Below, piece after piece: positions 33,098 to 43,854 of a DNA stretch of 64,000 nt. The DNA is from an uncultured bacterium (GTDB lineage: Bacteria > Verrucomicrobiota > Kiritimatiellia > RFP12 > UBA1067): contig CADCCW010000008.1 in assembly GCA_902800055.1 (NCBI GenBank), positions 41,246-105,245 of the forward strand, written 5' to 3'. Numbering within the stretch: the stretch's first letter is position 1; the number at the start of each line of letters is the position of its first letter. The translations under genes and the position numbers were made by a program. The notes under the pieces were generated by a model. It saw nothing but the letters and a program-made list of their open reading frames with translations, made no database searches and was not told where the DNA came from.

Positions 33098-33716
33098 GTG
33101 CCATTTTAAGACTGGGCAGGTACGCGAGGGTGTACGTCCAGAAGCTCCAGAGGGTCAGCGCGACGAGCAGCGCCTCGACCGCATAGCAGCTCCAGGTCCA
33201 CGGCGTCTGCCAGGATTCCGGCGCGTAGCGGCGGAAGGCGAGGAACACGTAGACCCAGCCGGCCCCGGGGAAGGAGAGCGCCGTCCTCACCTTGCCGAGC
33301 CACATCGCCGCCACCTCCGCCCCGAAGGCAGCGCCAACCGAGCGGAGGAAGGTGACCCAGGTGTCGCGGAGCATGTAGAGGATGGTAAACGAGAGCATCG
33401 CGAGCGCGTGGAACTCGCTGTCTCCCTGGTGGAGGATCTGCCAGGAGAGGGTCGGGAAGGCCACAATGTAGAACGCCTTGTCCATCAGCGGATCGGCCAT
33501 CTTGCCCAAGGTCGACACCACCCCCCATCGGCGCGCGAGCATGCCGTCCCAGAGGTCGGTAAGCCCGGCGAGGAGCATCGCGGCAGCGGCAAGGACCGCG
33601 AGCGCCACCGAGCCGGTGAACTCCTGCCACACCGCAAGAACCGCCCACCCGAGGATGAGCGGCACCCGCGCGAAGGTGATCGCGTTGACGATCCCGACTC
33701 TCAGCGAGCGGCTCAT
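33084..33716 (-). CDS. CDP-alcohol phosphatidyltransferase family protein
   Basis: 210 residues, about six membrane helices. The full CDP-OH motif D-x2-DG-x2-AR-x8-G-x3-D-x3-D is present (DLWDGMLARRWG, then LGKMADPLMDK). Enzymes of this family make phosphatidylglycerol phosphate, phosphatidylserine or related lipids. The sequence best fits PgsA-like enzymes but the alcohol cannot be fixed by eye. ATGA overlap with the zinc-ribbon gene upstream. The 3' end overlaps the region carrying the prepilin promoter. Confidence 0.85.
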   Translation of the reverse strand: MSRSLRVGIVNAITFARVPLILGWAVLAVWQEFTGSVALAVLAAAAMLLAGLTDLWDGMLARRWGVVSTLGKMADPLMDKAFYIVAFPTLSWQILHQGDSEFHALAMLSFTILYMLRDTWVTFLRSVGAAFGAEVAAMWLGKVRTALSFPGAGWVYVFLAFRRYAPESWQTPWTWSCYAVEALLVALTLWSFWTYTLAYLPSLKMALARK

Positions 33717-34090
33717 CTGCCGGCGATGCCCTCCGCCACCACTTCCTGCATCACCCCGAGCGTCTCCTGCAGCTGCACCAGCCGCGCCTTGAGCGCAGCG
33801 ATCTGCAGCTCCGCTTTCTGGAAGTTCCGGCGGGTGGCAAAAAGCTGTTTCAGGATCTCGCCCGGGTCGAGGTCGAGGTCGTTGAGCTCCATCCCCTCGG
33901 GAATCGGCACCAGCACCGTCTCGCCGCACTGGGTGCAGTCGATCTGCAGCCCGGCGCCGCGGTAGTCGATCACCTGGCTCTTGCCGCAATGGGGGCAATC
34001 GAAGACGATGTCGGTGTCGCGGATTTCGGTGTCCTCGCCGTCGCGCGCCTCTACCGCCGCGTCGTTGTTCTGTCCTGCGTTCTCTGCCAT
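33713..34090 (-). CDS. Zinc-ribbon and coiled-coil protein, unknown function
   Basis: 125 residues. An acidic N-terminus leads to a zinc ribbon with two CxxC knuckles (CPHCGKS at about 32, CTQCGE at about 52). A helical coiled-coil stretch follows (FATRRNFQKAELQIAALKARLVQ). No named family recognised beyond the ribbon. Start supported by GGAGG. First gene of a short operon with the CDP-alcohol transferase. Confidence 0.7.
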   Translation of the reverse strand: MAENAGQNNDAAVEARDGEDTEIRDTDIVFDCPHCGKSQVIDYRGAGLQIDCTQCGETVLVPIPEGMELNDLDLDPGEILKQLFATRRNFQKAELQIAALKARLVQLQETLGVMQEVVAEGIAGR

Positions 34091-34130
34091 GTCGTTGACC
34101 TCCGTGGTATTCGCTGTTAGGTTAGGTGTA

Positions 34131-34160
34131 ATTATACCAAAAAGCGCACACGGCGGGCAA
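34131..34160 (-). promoter_or_regulatory. Promoter of the zinc-ribbon operon
   Basis: TTGCCC (34160-34155), an 18-base spacer, extended -10 TGG-TATAAT (34139-34131). A leader of roughly 35 bases carries GGAGG. The -35 region overlaps the terminator hairpin of the fucosidase operon. Confidence 0.7.
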
Positions 34161-34170
34161 CCCCCCGCCG
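34136..34170 (-). terminator. Probable intrinsic terminator of the fucosidase operon
   Basis: On the minus strand CGGCGGG (34170-34164) pairs with CCCGCCG (34157-34151), and TTTTT follows a few bases later at the start of the next promoter. It lies 11 bases after the GH29 stop. The T-run is not directly attached to the stem, so strength is uncertain. Confidence 0.55.
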
Positions 34171-34180
34171 CGGCAGCTCT

Positions 34181-35623
34181 TCACTGCTTGAGCCAGCACT
34201 CGATCACCGGGATCTCCACCGCCGGCTTGACGACGGGGAGCTCCATGCCGCCCATGACCCCGAACTGCTCGCCGTCCGCCGCCTCAGCGAGCGGCGGCTT
34301 GCCGCGGAACTTGATCTCCGAGCCGTCGTGCAGGAACTGCGCGTACTCCACCTTGTCGATGAAGGCGACGGGCAGGTAGCCCATCGGGTAGTCGAAGAGG
34401 TGGATGTAGAGCCGGCCGGTCTTCTCGTTCCAGGTGAGCGCGGTGCCGTCGGGCGCGGCGAAGCCGTCCGGCGCCATCGTGCAGCCGTAGATGGAGCGCG
34501 AGTTCACCTTCATCCACTTCGCGAAGCCGTCGAGCCGCTCCATCGCGCGGTCGTCGAAGGTGCCGCGGGCGGTGGGTCCGACGTTCATGATCAGGTTGCC
34601 GCCCTTGGAGACCGAGTGGACCAGCAGCTCGACGAGCTGATGCACGCCCTTCCACGTCGTCTCGTCGCGGCTGTAGCCCCAGCTGCCGGAGAACGTCTGG
34701 CACGTCTCCCAGGGCACGCGCCGACCGCGCACCGTCGGCCAGATCTGCACCTTGAACTGCTCGGGGCAGATGAAGTCCCAGCCGTCCTCGGTCTCCATCA
34801 GGTCGAGGCGGTTGTTGATGATCGCGCCGGGCTGCAGCTCACGCGTCATCTTCACGACCTTGACCGCGTCCCAGTCCTTGTACGTCTTGCCGAACTTCTT
34901 GGCGACGGGGGTGAAGTCGTACCAGATGATGTCGATCTTGCCGTACTCGGTCAGCAGCTCGCGGATCTGCGCGTGCATGTACTCGCGGTAGCGGTCCATG
35001 TTCCGCGTCGCGTTGAGCTTGGCGACGGCGTCCTCGAGCTCCTTGCCTTTCTTGCCCTCGTTCCTGAGCTTCTTCATCAGCGGATGCGGGTTGTCCACCG
35101 TGTAGTCGGGATGGTGCCAGTCCATGATCGAGAAGTAGAACCCTACCCCGAGCCCGGCGCGGCGGCAGGCGTCGACGTACTCGCGCACGAGGTCGCGCCC
35201 GAACGCGGTCTTGGTGATCTTGTAGTCGGTGGTCTTCGTGTCCCACATGCAGAAGCCCTCGTGGTGCTTGGTGGTGAGCACGATGTACTTCATCCCGGCG
35301 CGCTTCGCCTGCGCCGCCCACTCGTCCGCGTCGAAGAGGTCGGGGTTGAACCGCGGGAGGTACTTCGAGTCGTAGGTCTCGTTGTTGATCGCCTCCAGGG
35401 ACCTGACCCACTCGTGGCGGGCGGGCACGGCGTAGAGGCCGAAGTGGATGAACATGCCGAAGCGCGCATCGCGCCACCACGCCATCCGCGCGTCGCGCTG
35501 CTCCGGCGTCTCGGCGGTTATCTTCTCGGGTAGCTCAGGGTACCGCCGCTTGTGTTCCGCCGCCGCCGAAAGCGCCAGCGCCGCCGCGACCACACACGTG
35601 ACAGCAGTGATTGTCCTCTTCAT
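34181..35623 (-). CDS. Secreted alpha-L-fucosidase, GH29
   Basis: 480 residues. Signal peptide (MKRTITAVTCVVAAALALSAAA) then the GH29 barrel: RDARFGMFIHFGLYAVPARHEWV, AGMKYIVLTTKHHEGFCMWDT, GFYFSIMDWHHPDY, and the nucleophile region IDIIWYDF whose Asp is the expected catalytic residue. NVGPTARGTFD and a short C-terminal beta domain complete it. It removes L-fucose from host glycans in the periplasm or outside. ATG at 35623 chosen for the signal peptide and AAAGGA. A reading from 35650 adds nine unlikely residues. Downstream of the fucose permease. Confidence 0.94.
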   Translation of the reverse strand: MKRTITAVTCVVAAALALSAAAEHKRRYPELPEKITAETPEQRDARMAWWRDARFGMFIHFGLYAVPARHEWVRSLEAINNETYDSKYLPRFNPDLFDADEWAAQAKRAGMKYIVLTTKHHEGFCMWDTKTTDYKITKTAFGRDLVREYVDACRRAGLGVGFYFSIMDWHHPDYTVDNPHPLMKKLRNEGKKGKELEDAVAKLNATRNMDRYREYMHAQIRELLTEYGKIDIIWYDFTPVAKKFGKTYKDWDAVKVVKMTRELQPGAIINNRLDLMETEDGWDFICPEQFKVQIWPTVRGRRVPWETCQTFSGSWGYSRDETTWKGVHQLVELLVHSVSKGGNLIMNVGPTARGTFDDRAMERLDGFAKWMKVNSRSIYGCTMAPDGFAAPDGTALTWNEKTGRLYIHLFDYPMGYLPVAFIDKVEYAQFLHDGSEIKFRGKPPLAEAADGEQFGVMGGMELPVVKPAVEIPVIECWLKQ

Positions 35624-35649
35624 CCTGTTCCTTTCCGGCCTGACGGCCA

Positions 35650-36591
35650 TTAACCGATTGTCACCTTTAGGACCTCGCCTACGGCGGCGAGCGGCGCCGT
35701 CGCGTGCGCGAGTCCGCCGTCCGACACCACGTCGAGCTTGTGGAGATGCCCCGCGAGCACCGCAACGAGGCCTTCCGCCTCGTCCGTCGCACGCCGGAAC
35801 TCGAAAGTGGTGTCATCCTGGCGTTCGGCCCAGCGTTGCCGCCGCTCGATCTGCCAGTACTTGTCGGTATCCGCCCCCCAGTCGGGGCAGGCGCAGGTAA
35901 ACACCCCCCACCCCCGGTGCCAGAAGGGAATGTGCATCGCCAGGACACAGGGACCGCCCTTCGCCGTCTCCGCGCGGAAGAACTCAAGCTGCCGTTCGTC
36001 CACGTTGTAGGTGGAGTTGTCGATCATCAGGAACTTGACGCCGCCGATCGTCTTCGCGTACGCCATCGGGTCCTCGCCTTTGTAGAGCGGCAGCAGCCGC
36101 TTCTCGATCCACCGCTCGCGCTGCTCCGCGTCCGACCCCGAGTCGCCCTCGAAGTGCCAGTCGTGGTTGCCGGCGGTGTAGAGCCACGGCACCCCGCACG
36201 CGTCGAGCCGCTCGACCGCGAACTCAACGTTCTTCAGCGTCGGGAACGAAATGAGGTCGCCGGTGACGAGCAGAAGGTCGGGACGCTCGCCCTTGGCCTT
36301 CTCGAGGATGCGCTCGAACGCCTCGCGCGCGGTAAGCCCGGGGTTCCACTCCCCACCCATGCGCGCGTAGAAGTCCTTGTATTCGTCGTCGCGCGAGTCC
36401 CGCAGGTTGAGGTGCGAGTCGCTCACCTGCCAGACGCGGAGCGGACGCTCCAGCCCGTCGCAGGGGATGTGCAGCCCGGAGGAGGCGTTGTACCAGAAAA
36501 GCCGGTCGCACCGCGGACGCAGCGCGCAGCCGGGCATGGTGGCGGCAGAGGCCGCCGCCGCACAGGACACGATGAACTGCCGCCGGTTCAC
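35650..36591 (-). CDS. Exported calcineurin-like metallophosphoesterase
   Basis: 313 residues. The N-terminus has a twin-arginine (NRRQFIV) and a possible lipobox (MPGC), so it is exported. All five phosphoesterase blocks are present: DSH (VSDSHLN), GD (VTGDLISF), GNHD (AGNHDW), H (MHIPFWH) and GHLH (AGHLHK). The substrate is unknown. Placed between fucP (ATGA overlap) and the fucosidase (26-base gap), it may act on phosphorylated or nucleotide-linked glycan products (inference). Confidence 0.9.
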   Translation of the reverse strand: MNRRQFIVSCAAAASAATMPGCALRPRCDRLFWYNASSGLHIPCDGLERPLRVWQVSDSHLNLRDSRDDEYKDFYARMGGEWNPGLTAREAFERILEKAKGERPDLLLVTGDLISFPTLKNVEFAVERLDACGVPWLYTAGNHDWHFEGDSGSDAEQRERWIEKRLLPLYKGEDPMAYAKTIGGVKFLMIDNSTYNVDERQLEFFRAETAKGGPCVLAMHIPFWHRGWGVFTCACPDWGADTDKYWQIERRQRWAERQDDTTFEFRRATDEAEGLVAVLAGHLHKLDVVSDGGLAHATAPLAAVGEVLKVTIG

Positions 36592-37970
36592 CGATCCACC
36601 CCCGGCTTCGCCTTCCGGCGGAAGGCGAGCGCGTACGCGAGGACGACGGCGAAGCAGATCGCGGGCACGATGAAGCTGGCCCTAAGCGACTGCGAAGAGG
36701 CGTGGAGGTTGGTGTCGACCGTCGCATCGAACATCGGCACCAGCGAGGCCCAGATGCCGGGAGCGTCGATGATCGACGCCATCCACGGCGTGAGCAGCGC
36801 CCCGCCGACGATCGCCATGATGAGGCCGGCCGCGCCGAGCTTGTGCGCGCGCGGGTCGATGCCGCCGAGCCCGATGCCGTAGATGGTGGGGAACATGAGC
36901 GACATGAAGCCGCTCATCGAGCAGAGCGCGATCACGTTCCAGCTGAACGGCAGCGAGCCGACGGTGAAGACGACGTCGCTCCGGAGGTACATCACCCCGA
37001 AGCTCGAGAGAATCGCGCCGAAGGCGAAGAGGGCCATCATCTTCGCCGGCTCGAAGTACTTCATGAGGAAAGTGCAGAGCCAGCGGCAGGCGATGAACAT
37101 GCACAGCGCGATGAGGTAGTACGACGCGCCCTGCGCCGGCGTCACCCCGAGCTCCTTCTGGCAGTAGACGTTCATCCACGTCCACGCCGCGATCTGCACG
37201 CCCACGTAGAACACCTGCGCCACGACGCCGCAGTACCACCGCGGCGAATGCGCGAGGATGGAGAGGATCTCGCCGATGTTGGACTTCTCCGCCGCCACGT
37301 GGTCGATCTCCGTCGGCTTGCGGAAGAAGAAGAAAAACCAGATCGCCGCGGCGATCGCGCAGAGCCCCACGTACGGCACGCAGACCCAGAAGAGCTCGTG
37401 GTGGACGATCGCGTTCAGCTCCTCGGCCGGCATCGCCATGCGCTCCTCGGTCGTCGCGGGATTGAGGTTGGCGAGGATGAGCTGCTGCGCGAGGACGATG
37501 CCCGCGAGCGAGCCGAGCGGGTTGAACATCTGCGCGAAGTTGAGGCGCCTAACCGCCGTCGACTCGTCGCCCAGCGCGAGCACGTACGGGTTGCAGGTGG
37601 TCTCGAGGACGGCGCACCCGCCCGCCACCACGAAGATGCCCACGATGTACGTCCAGAAGCTCTGCAGCACGCACGCCGGCACGTAGAGGAGCGCGCCGAT
37701 CACGTACACCCCGAGCCCGAACAGCACCCCCACCCGGTAGCCCGCCTTCTGGATCAGCAGCGAGGCGAAGATGGCGATCACCGAGTACGCGCCGTAGAAC
37801 GAGATCTGCACGAACCCGGCCGTCGACTGGCTGGTCATGAAGATCTTCTGGAACGACGGCACGAGGTTGTCCGTCATGTTGTTCAGGAGCCCCCAGAGCG
37901 CAAAGCAGCTCGTGAGCATTATGAACACGGCAAGGTATTTCTTCGGAACGACAGGAGTATCTGTTTTCAT
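36588..37970 (-). CDS. fucP: MFS sugar transporter, L-fucose permease-like (FucP)
   Basis: 460 residues with 12 membrane segments. FucP family features: FALWGLLNNMTDNLVPSFQK at the first helix, and NPYVLALGDESTAVRRLNFAQMFNPLGSL in the fifth region. The pairing with a secreted alpha-L-fucosidase downstream supports L-fucose uptake by proton symport. First gene of the cluster. The ATG is 6 bases after the -10 box, so the mRNA is likely leaderless. No fucose isomerase or kinase genes lie in the window. Confidence 0.9.
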   Translation of the reverse strand: MKTDTPVVPKKYLAVFIMLTSCFALWGLLNNMTDNLVPSFQKIFMTSQSTAGFVQISFYGAYSVIAIFASLLIQKAGYRVGVLFGLGVYVIGALLYVPACVLQSFWTYIVGIFVVAGGCAVLETTCNPYVLALGDESTAVRRLNFAQMFNPLGSLAGIVLAQQLILANLNPATTEERMAMPAEELNAIVHHELFWVCVPYVGLCAIAAAIWFFFFFRKPTEIDHVAAEKSNIGEILSILAHSPRWYCGVVAQVFYVGVQIAAWTWMNVYCQKELGVTPAQGASYYLIALCMFIACRWLCTFLMKYFEPAKMMALFAFGAILSSFGVMYLRSDVVFTVGSLPFSWNVIALCSMSGFMSLMFPTIYGIGLGGIDPRAHKLGAAGLIMAIVGGALLTPWMASIIDAPGIWASLVPMFDATVDTNLHASSQSLRASFIVPAICFAVVLAYALAFRRKAKPGVDR

Positions 37971-37976
37971 GGCGTA

Positions 37977-38005
37977 ATTATATAATAATTTTCAGAATCT
38001 GGCAA
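37977..38005 (-). promoter_or_regulatory. Promoter of the fucose operon (leaderless type)
   Basis: TTGCCA (38005-38000), a 17-base spacer, TATAAT (37982-37977), six bases, ATG. It lies partly inside the end of the M20 peptidase gene. Confidence 0.75.
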
Positions 38006-39404
38006 GTATGCGCCGTGCCCATTCGCGCGCGCGCAAGAACTGCTCCACCGAAAACGACTCGTTCGGCGAGTGGATGCGGTCGTTGGACTGTCCCCAGCCG
38101 ACCAGGAGCGGCGCCGCCCCGCTCGTCTCCTTGAGCGCCGCGACGACCGGGATGGACGCACCTTCCCAGCGGAACACCGGCCCGCGCACATCCATCTCCG
38201 AGAGCACCTCCTCCGCCAGGTGCATCGCCGGCGAGCCGAGCGGCAGCTTGAGCGCCGACGAAAGACCGCTGTCCTCGGGGAACGAGATGCGCATCCCGCC
38301 CGGGCAGCGCGCACGCAGGTGCTCCTTGACGAGCTCGAAGCAGCGCCGCGGGTTCTGCCCCGCGACCATCCGCATCGAAAGCTTCGCCACCGCCTCGCAC
38401 GGAATCACCGTCTTCGAGCCGGGGCCGCCGTAGCCGGAATGGACGCCGTTCACCTCGATCGTCGGATCGAACCCGCCGCGGCGCACAGGCTCCACCCCGC
38501 GCTCGCCGCCGCACGGATCGGTGCCGATCTCGCGCGCGATCTCCGCCTCGGACGCAGCCCCGGCCGTCGCGGCCTCGAGCTCCTCCGCCGTCGGCTCGAC
38601 GGCGCCGTCGCGGAAACCCGCGACCGCGATCGCGCCCCGGGCATCGTGGAGCGAGGCGAGAAGCTCGCACATCCCCTGCGCCGCGTTCGGAGCCACCCCG
38701 CCGAATTCGCCGGAGTGGAGGTCGCGCGACGCGGCTTCGAGCCGCACCGTGAAATGGCACACCCCGCGCATCCCCGCGACAATCGCGGGCCGCAGGTCCG
38801 ATGCGGCGGAAGTGTCGCACACCAGCATCACGTCCGCCGCGATCCGCCGGCGGAACTCCGGCTCGCCGAGGAGACGGAAGAGGCCGGTCGAGCCCGACTC
38901 CTCCTGTCCCTCGAGAAGAATCTTCACATTGGGCCGTGCGCGCCCATCCGCGCCGGCCTCGCGGCAGAACTCCCTCAATCCGCAGAGGAAGGCGAAGAAC
39001 TGTCCCTTGTCGTCCTGCGCGCCGCGGGCATAGACGCGGCCGTCCCTCGGCGTCGGCTCGAACGGCGGCGTCTCCCACTGCTCCAGCGGGTCCGCCGGCT
39101 GCACGTCGTAGTGGCCGTAGAACAGGAGCGTCGGCGCGCCTTCGGTCCCCTTCAGCTCGGCGAACACCACCGGCACCGAAAGCGCCGCGACCTTCTCCTC
39201 GGAGACGCCGCGCTGCGGCGGCAGCACCAGCTCCGCCTCAGCCCCGATCCCTTTCAGCCATTTTTTCAACCACGTCGCGCACGCCACGCAGTCCCGCAGC
39301 CGGGACGGGTCCGCGCCGACGGTCGGAAACGCCACGAGCTCGAAGTATTCCCTCGAGTCGCCTGATTTCAGCCACTCTCGCGTCTGTTCGCTCGTAGTCT
39401 CCAT
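37992..39404 (-). CDS. M20 family dipeptidase
   Basis: 470 residues. Zinc-ligand motifs of M20 peptidases: FYGHYDVQPADP (His and Asp), ARGAQDDKGQ (bridging Asp), LEGQEESGSTGL (catalytic Glu and ligand), CDTSAAS, and a C-terminal GWGQSNDRIHSPNE with the last His. The dimerisation lid domain is residues about 215-355. Cytosolic dipeptide hydrolysis. Last gene of the leuS operon, 21 bases after leuS. Confidence 0.92.
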   Translation of the reverse strand: METTSEQTREWLKSGDSREYFELVAFPTVGADPSRLRDCVACATWLKKWLKGIGAEAELVLPPQRGVSEEKVAALSVPVVFAELKGTEGAPTLLFYGHYDVQPADPLEQWETPPFEPTPRDGRVYARGAQDDKGQFFAFLCGLREFCREAGADGRARPNVKILLEGQEESGSTGLFRLLGEPEFRRRIAADVMLVCDTSAASDLRPAIVAGMRGVCHFTVRLEAASRDLHSGEFGGVAPNAAQGMCELLASLHDARGAIAVAGFRDGAVEPTAEELEAATAGAASEAEIAREIGTDPCGGERGVEPVRRGGFDPTIEVNGVHSGYGGPGSKTVIPCEAVAKLSMRMVAGQNPRRCFELVKEHLRARCPGGMRISFPEDSGLSSALKLPLGSPAMHLAEEVLSEMDVRGPVFRWEGASIPVVAALKETSGAAPLLVGWGQSNDRIHSPNESFSVEQFLRAREWARRILARF

Positions 39405-39425
39405 CGGCCATCTTCCAGTCGCCGC

Positions 39426-42106
<2,681 letters not shown>

Positions 42107-42110
<4 letters not shown>

Positions 42111-43162
42111 TTCTGCTTCTGGTCCTCGGCGTTTTGGGAGATGGCCTTGGCGATGAGCCCGGTGACGTCGTTGGAGGCCGCCGCCACGCCGGCCTTCACC
42201 GCGTAGTAGATCGCCTTGTGGCTGGAGCTGCCGTGGCCGATGATCACCGCGCCGGAGACGCCCAGGAGCGGCGCGCCGCCGTAGATCTCGGGGTCGAGCT
42301 GGTGCTTGAGGGAGTGGAAGGCCCCCCTCAGGAGCAGCGCGCCGAGGAAGCGGAGCGGACCCTTGAAGCATTCCTTCTTGAGCCAGTACACTATCGCCTT
42401 GGCGATCGACTCGGTGGTCTTGAGGATGACGTTGCCGACGAAGCCGTCGCACACGGCGACGTCGATGTGGCCCTTGTAGAGGTCCTTGCCCTCGATGTTG
42501 CCGACGAAGTTGATGTCCTTCACCTCCTTGAGGAGCGGGAAGGTCGCCTTCGTCATCTCGTTGCCCTTGCAGTCCTCGGTGCCGATCGAGACGAGACCGA
42601 CCGCGGGGACGCCGCGGTCCAGCACCGCCTTCGAGTAGGCGTTGCCCATGATCGCGAACTGCACCAGCCACTCGGGGTGGCAGTCCATGTTCGCGCCGGC
42701 GTCCAGGACCAGCAGCGGGCGCTTCGGGTTGCGGTTGGGCATCACCGTGGCGATGGCCGGGCGCTTCACGCCCGGGATGCGCCCGAGGATGAGGATCGCG
42801 CTCGTCGCCACCGCGCCGGAGTTGCCGGCCGAGACGAACGCGTCGGCCCGCCCCTCCTTGACGAGGCGCATCGCGACGTTGATCGAGCAGTCCTTCTTCT
42901 TCTTGACCGACTCCACCGGCGACTCGTCCATCTCCGCCACGTCGGGCGCGTGCACGATCTCCAGCGTGCCGTTCTCGATCGCCGCCTGCGACGCGGCCTT
43001 CAGCTTCGGAGGCAGGCGCGCAAGCTCCTCCTGGATCGGGGCGAGCTGCCCCACCAGGAGGATCTTGACATCGGGAAGGCCGGCGGCGGACTCCACCGCG
43101 CCAACCACTATCTCGCCGGGGGCGTTGTCGCCGCCCATGGCGTCAAGCGCTATCCGCGTCAT
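42107..43162 (-). CDS. plsX: Phosphate acyltransferase PlsX
   Basis: 351 residues. Family marks: [13 protein letters not shown] at the N-terminus, [31 protein letters not shown], and [17 protein letters not shown]. It makes acyl-phosphate from acyl-ACP for phospholipid synthesis. The common rpmF-plsX neighbourhood is kept, here followed by leuS (ATGA overlap). ATG at 43162 matches the family start. No clear Shine-Dalgarno. Confidence 0.96.
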
Positions 43163-43179
43163 GCCCCTGCCCCGGCGGG

Positions 43180-43362
43180 TTACGCCTTCGCCGCGACGAC
43201 CTTGCGGCCGCGGTAGGTGCCGCACTTGGGGCACGCACGGTGCGAACGCACCGCCGCGCCGCACGCGGGGCAGGTGCCGACCTGCGCGATGATCGGCTTC
43301 TCGAGGGAGGCGACGCGCTCGCGCTTGCGGCGCTTGGACACACGGTTCTTGGGACTGGCCAT
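43180..43362 (-). CDS. rpmF: 50S ribosomal protein L32
   Basis: 60 residues, basic, with the usual N-terminus MASPKNRVSKRRKRERVAS and a zinc knuckle (CPACG, then CPKCGTYRG). AAGGAGAA precedes the ATG. Lies between the DUF177 gene and plsX, the widespread order. Confidence 0.97.
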   Translation of the reverse strand: MASPKNRVSKRRKRERVASLEKPIIAQVGTCPACGAAVRSHRACPKCGTYRGRKVVAAKA

Positions 43363-43366
43363 GACT

Positions 43367-43813
43367 CTATTCTCCTTGCTTCTTTGCTTCTTTTAGCTTT
43401 TCCAAGACATTCCATCTCTCGTCCGGAAGCTCTTGCGTCTTCAGGACGACCCCCGGGCAGGTCTCGGAACAGACCGGGTAAGTCGGTAGGGTGAGTATTA
43501 TACTCTCTCTGAGCTCGTTAGTCAAATCGACCTCGGTGGTCTTTTCGCCGATTTCGACCGAGGTGGTGAAGTCCTCCACCTTCACCGTGTCGTCGAAGTC
43601 GCGGCCGCAGCGCGAGCAGACGAGGTCGAAGTCCTGCTCCAGCGCGCCCCGCACCAGGAGCTCGGTGCCGAAGGCCTGCGCCCGCAGCCGGTAGCGCACG
43701 CCGCCGAAGGCCTTCACAAAGCTCTCGTCGAGGTCAACGCACGCGACCTCGCCCTCGAAGTCCTCGCCTTCGGGGTCGAGCCGCGCTACATCTATGACCA
43801 GCTTCTCGTCCAT
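43367..43813 (-). CDS. DUF177 / YceD-family protein
   Basis: 148 residues. A CSRCGRDF zinc-like knuckle, a following acidic stretch, and the end motif CSETCPGVVLKTQ fit the DUF177 family, which is linked to 23S rRNA and ribosome maturation and usually sits before rpmF, as here. First gene of the rpmF-plsX-leuS operon. The ATG is 8 bases after the -10 box, without a Shine-Dalgarno. Confidence 0.9.
   Translation of the reverse strand: MDEKLVIDVARLDPEGEDFEGEVACVDLDESFVKAFGGVRYRLRAQAFGTELLVRGALEQDFDLVCSRCGRDFDDTVKVEDFTTSVEIGEKTTEVDLTNELRESIILTLPTYPVCSETCPGVVLKTQELPDERWNVLEKLKEAKKQGE
43497..43502 (-). promoter_or_regulatory. Possible internal promoter upstream of rpmF
   Basis: TATAAT followed by ACTCAC inside the DUF177 gene, about 135 bases before rpmF. 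It lacks the TGG extension, so it may be chance. Confidence 0.3.
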
Positions 43814-43821
43814 AGCCGCGT

Positions 43822-43830
43822 ATTATACCA
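43822..43830 (-). promoter_or_regulatory. Promoter of DUF177-rpmF-plsX-leuS operon (leaderless type)
   Basis: Extended -10 TGG-TATAAT, then ACGC and the ATG 8 bases after the box. No good -35 is seen. Confidence 0.75.
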
Positions 43831-43854
43831 TAAACGCGGCGTTCGCGCCTAGGC

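Noticed and set aside
43828..43854. GGCG-CGAA-CGCC hairpin after the FadL-type gene as a terminator
   Set aside because: The stem is only four base pairs and the following bases are GCGTTTATGG, too weak to call.
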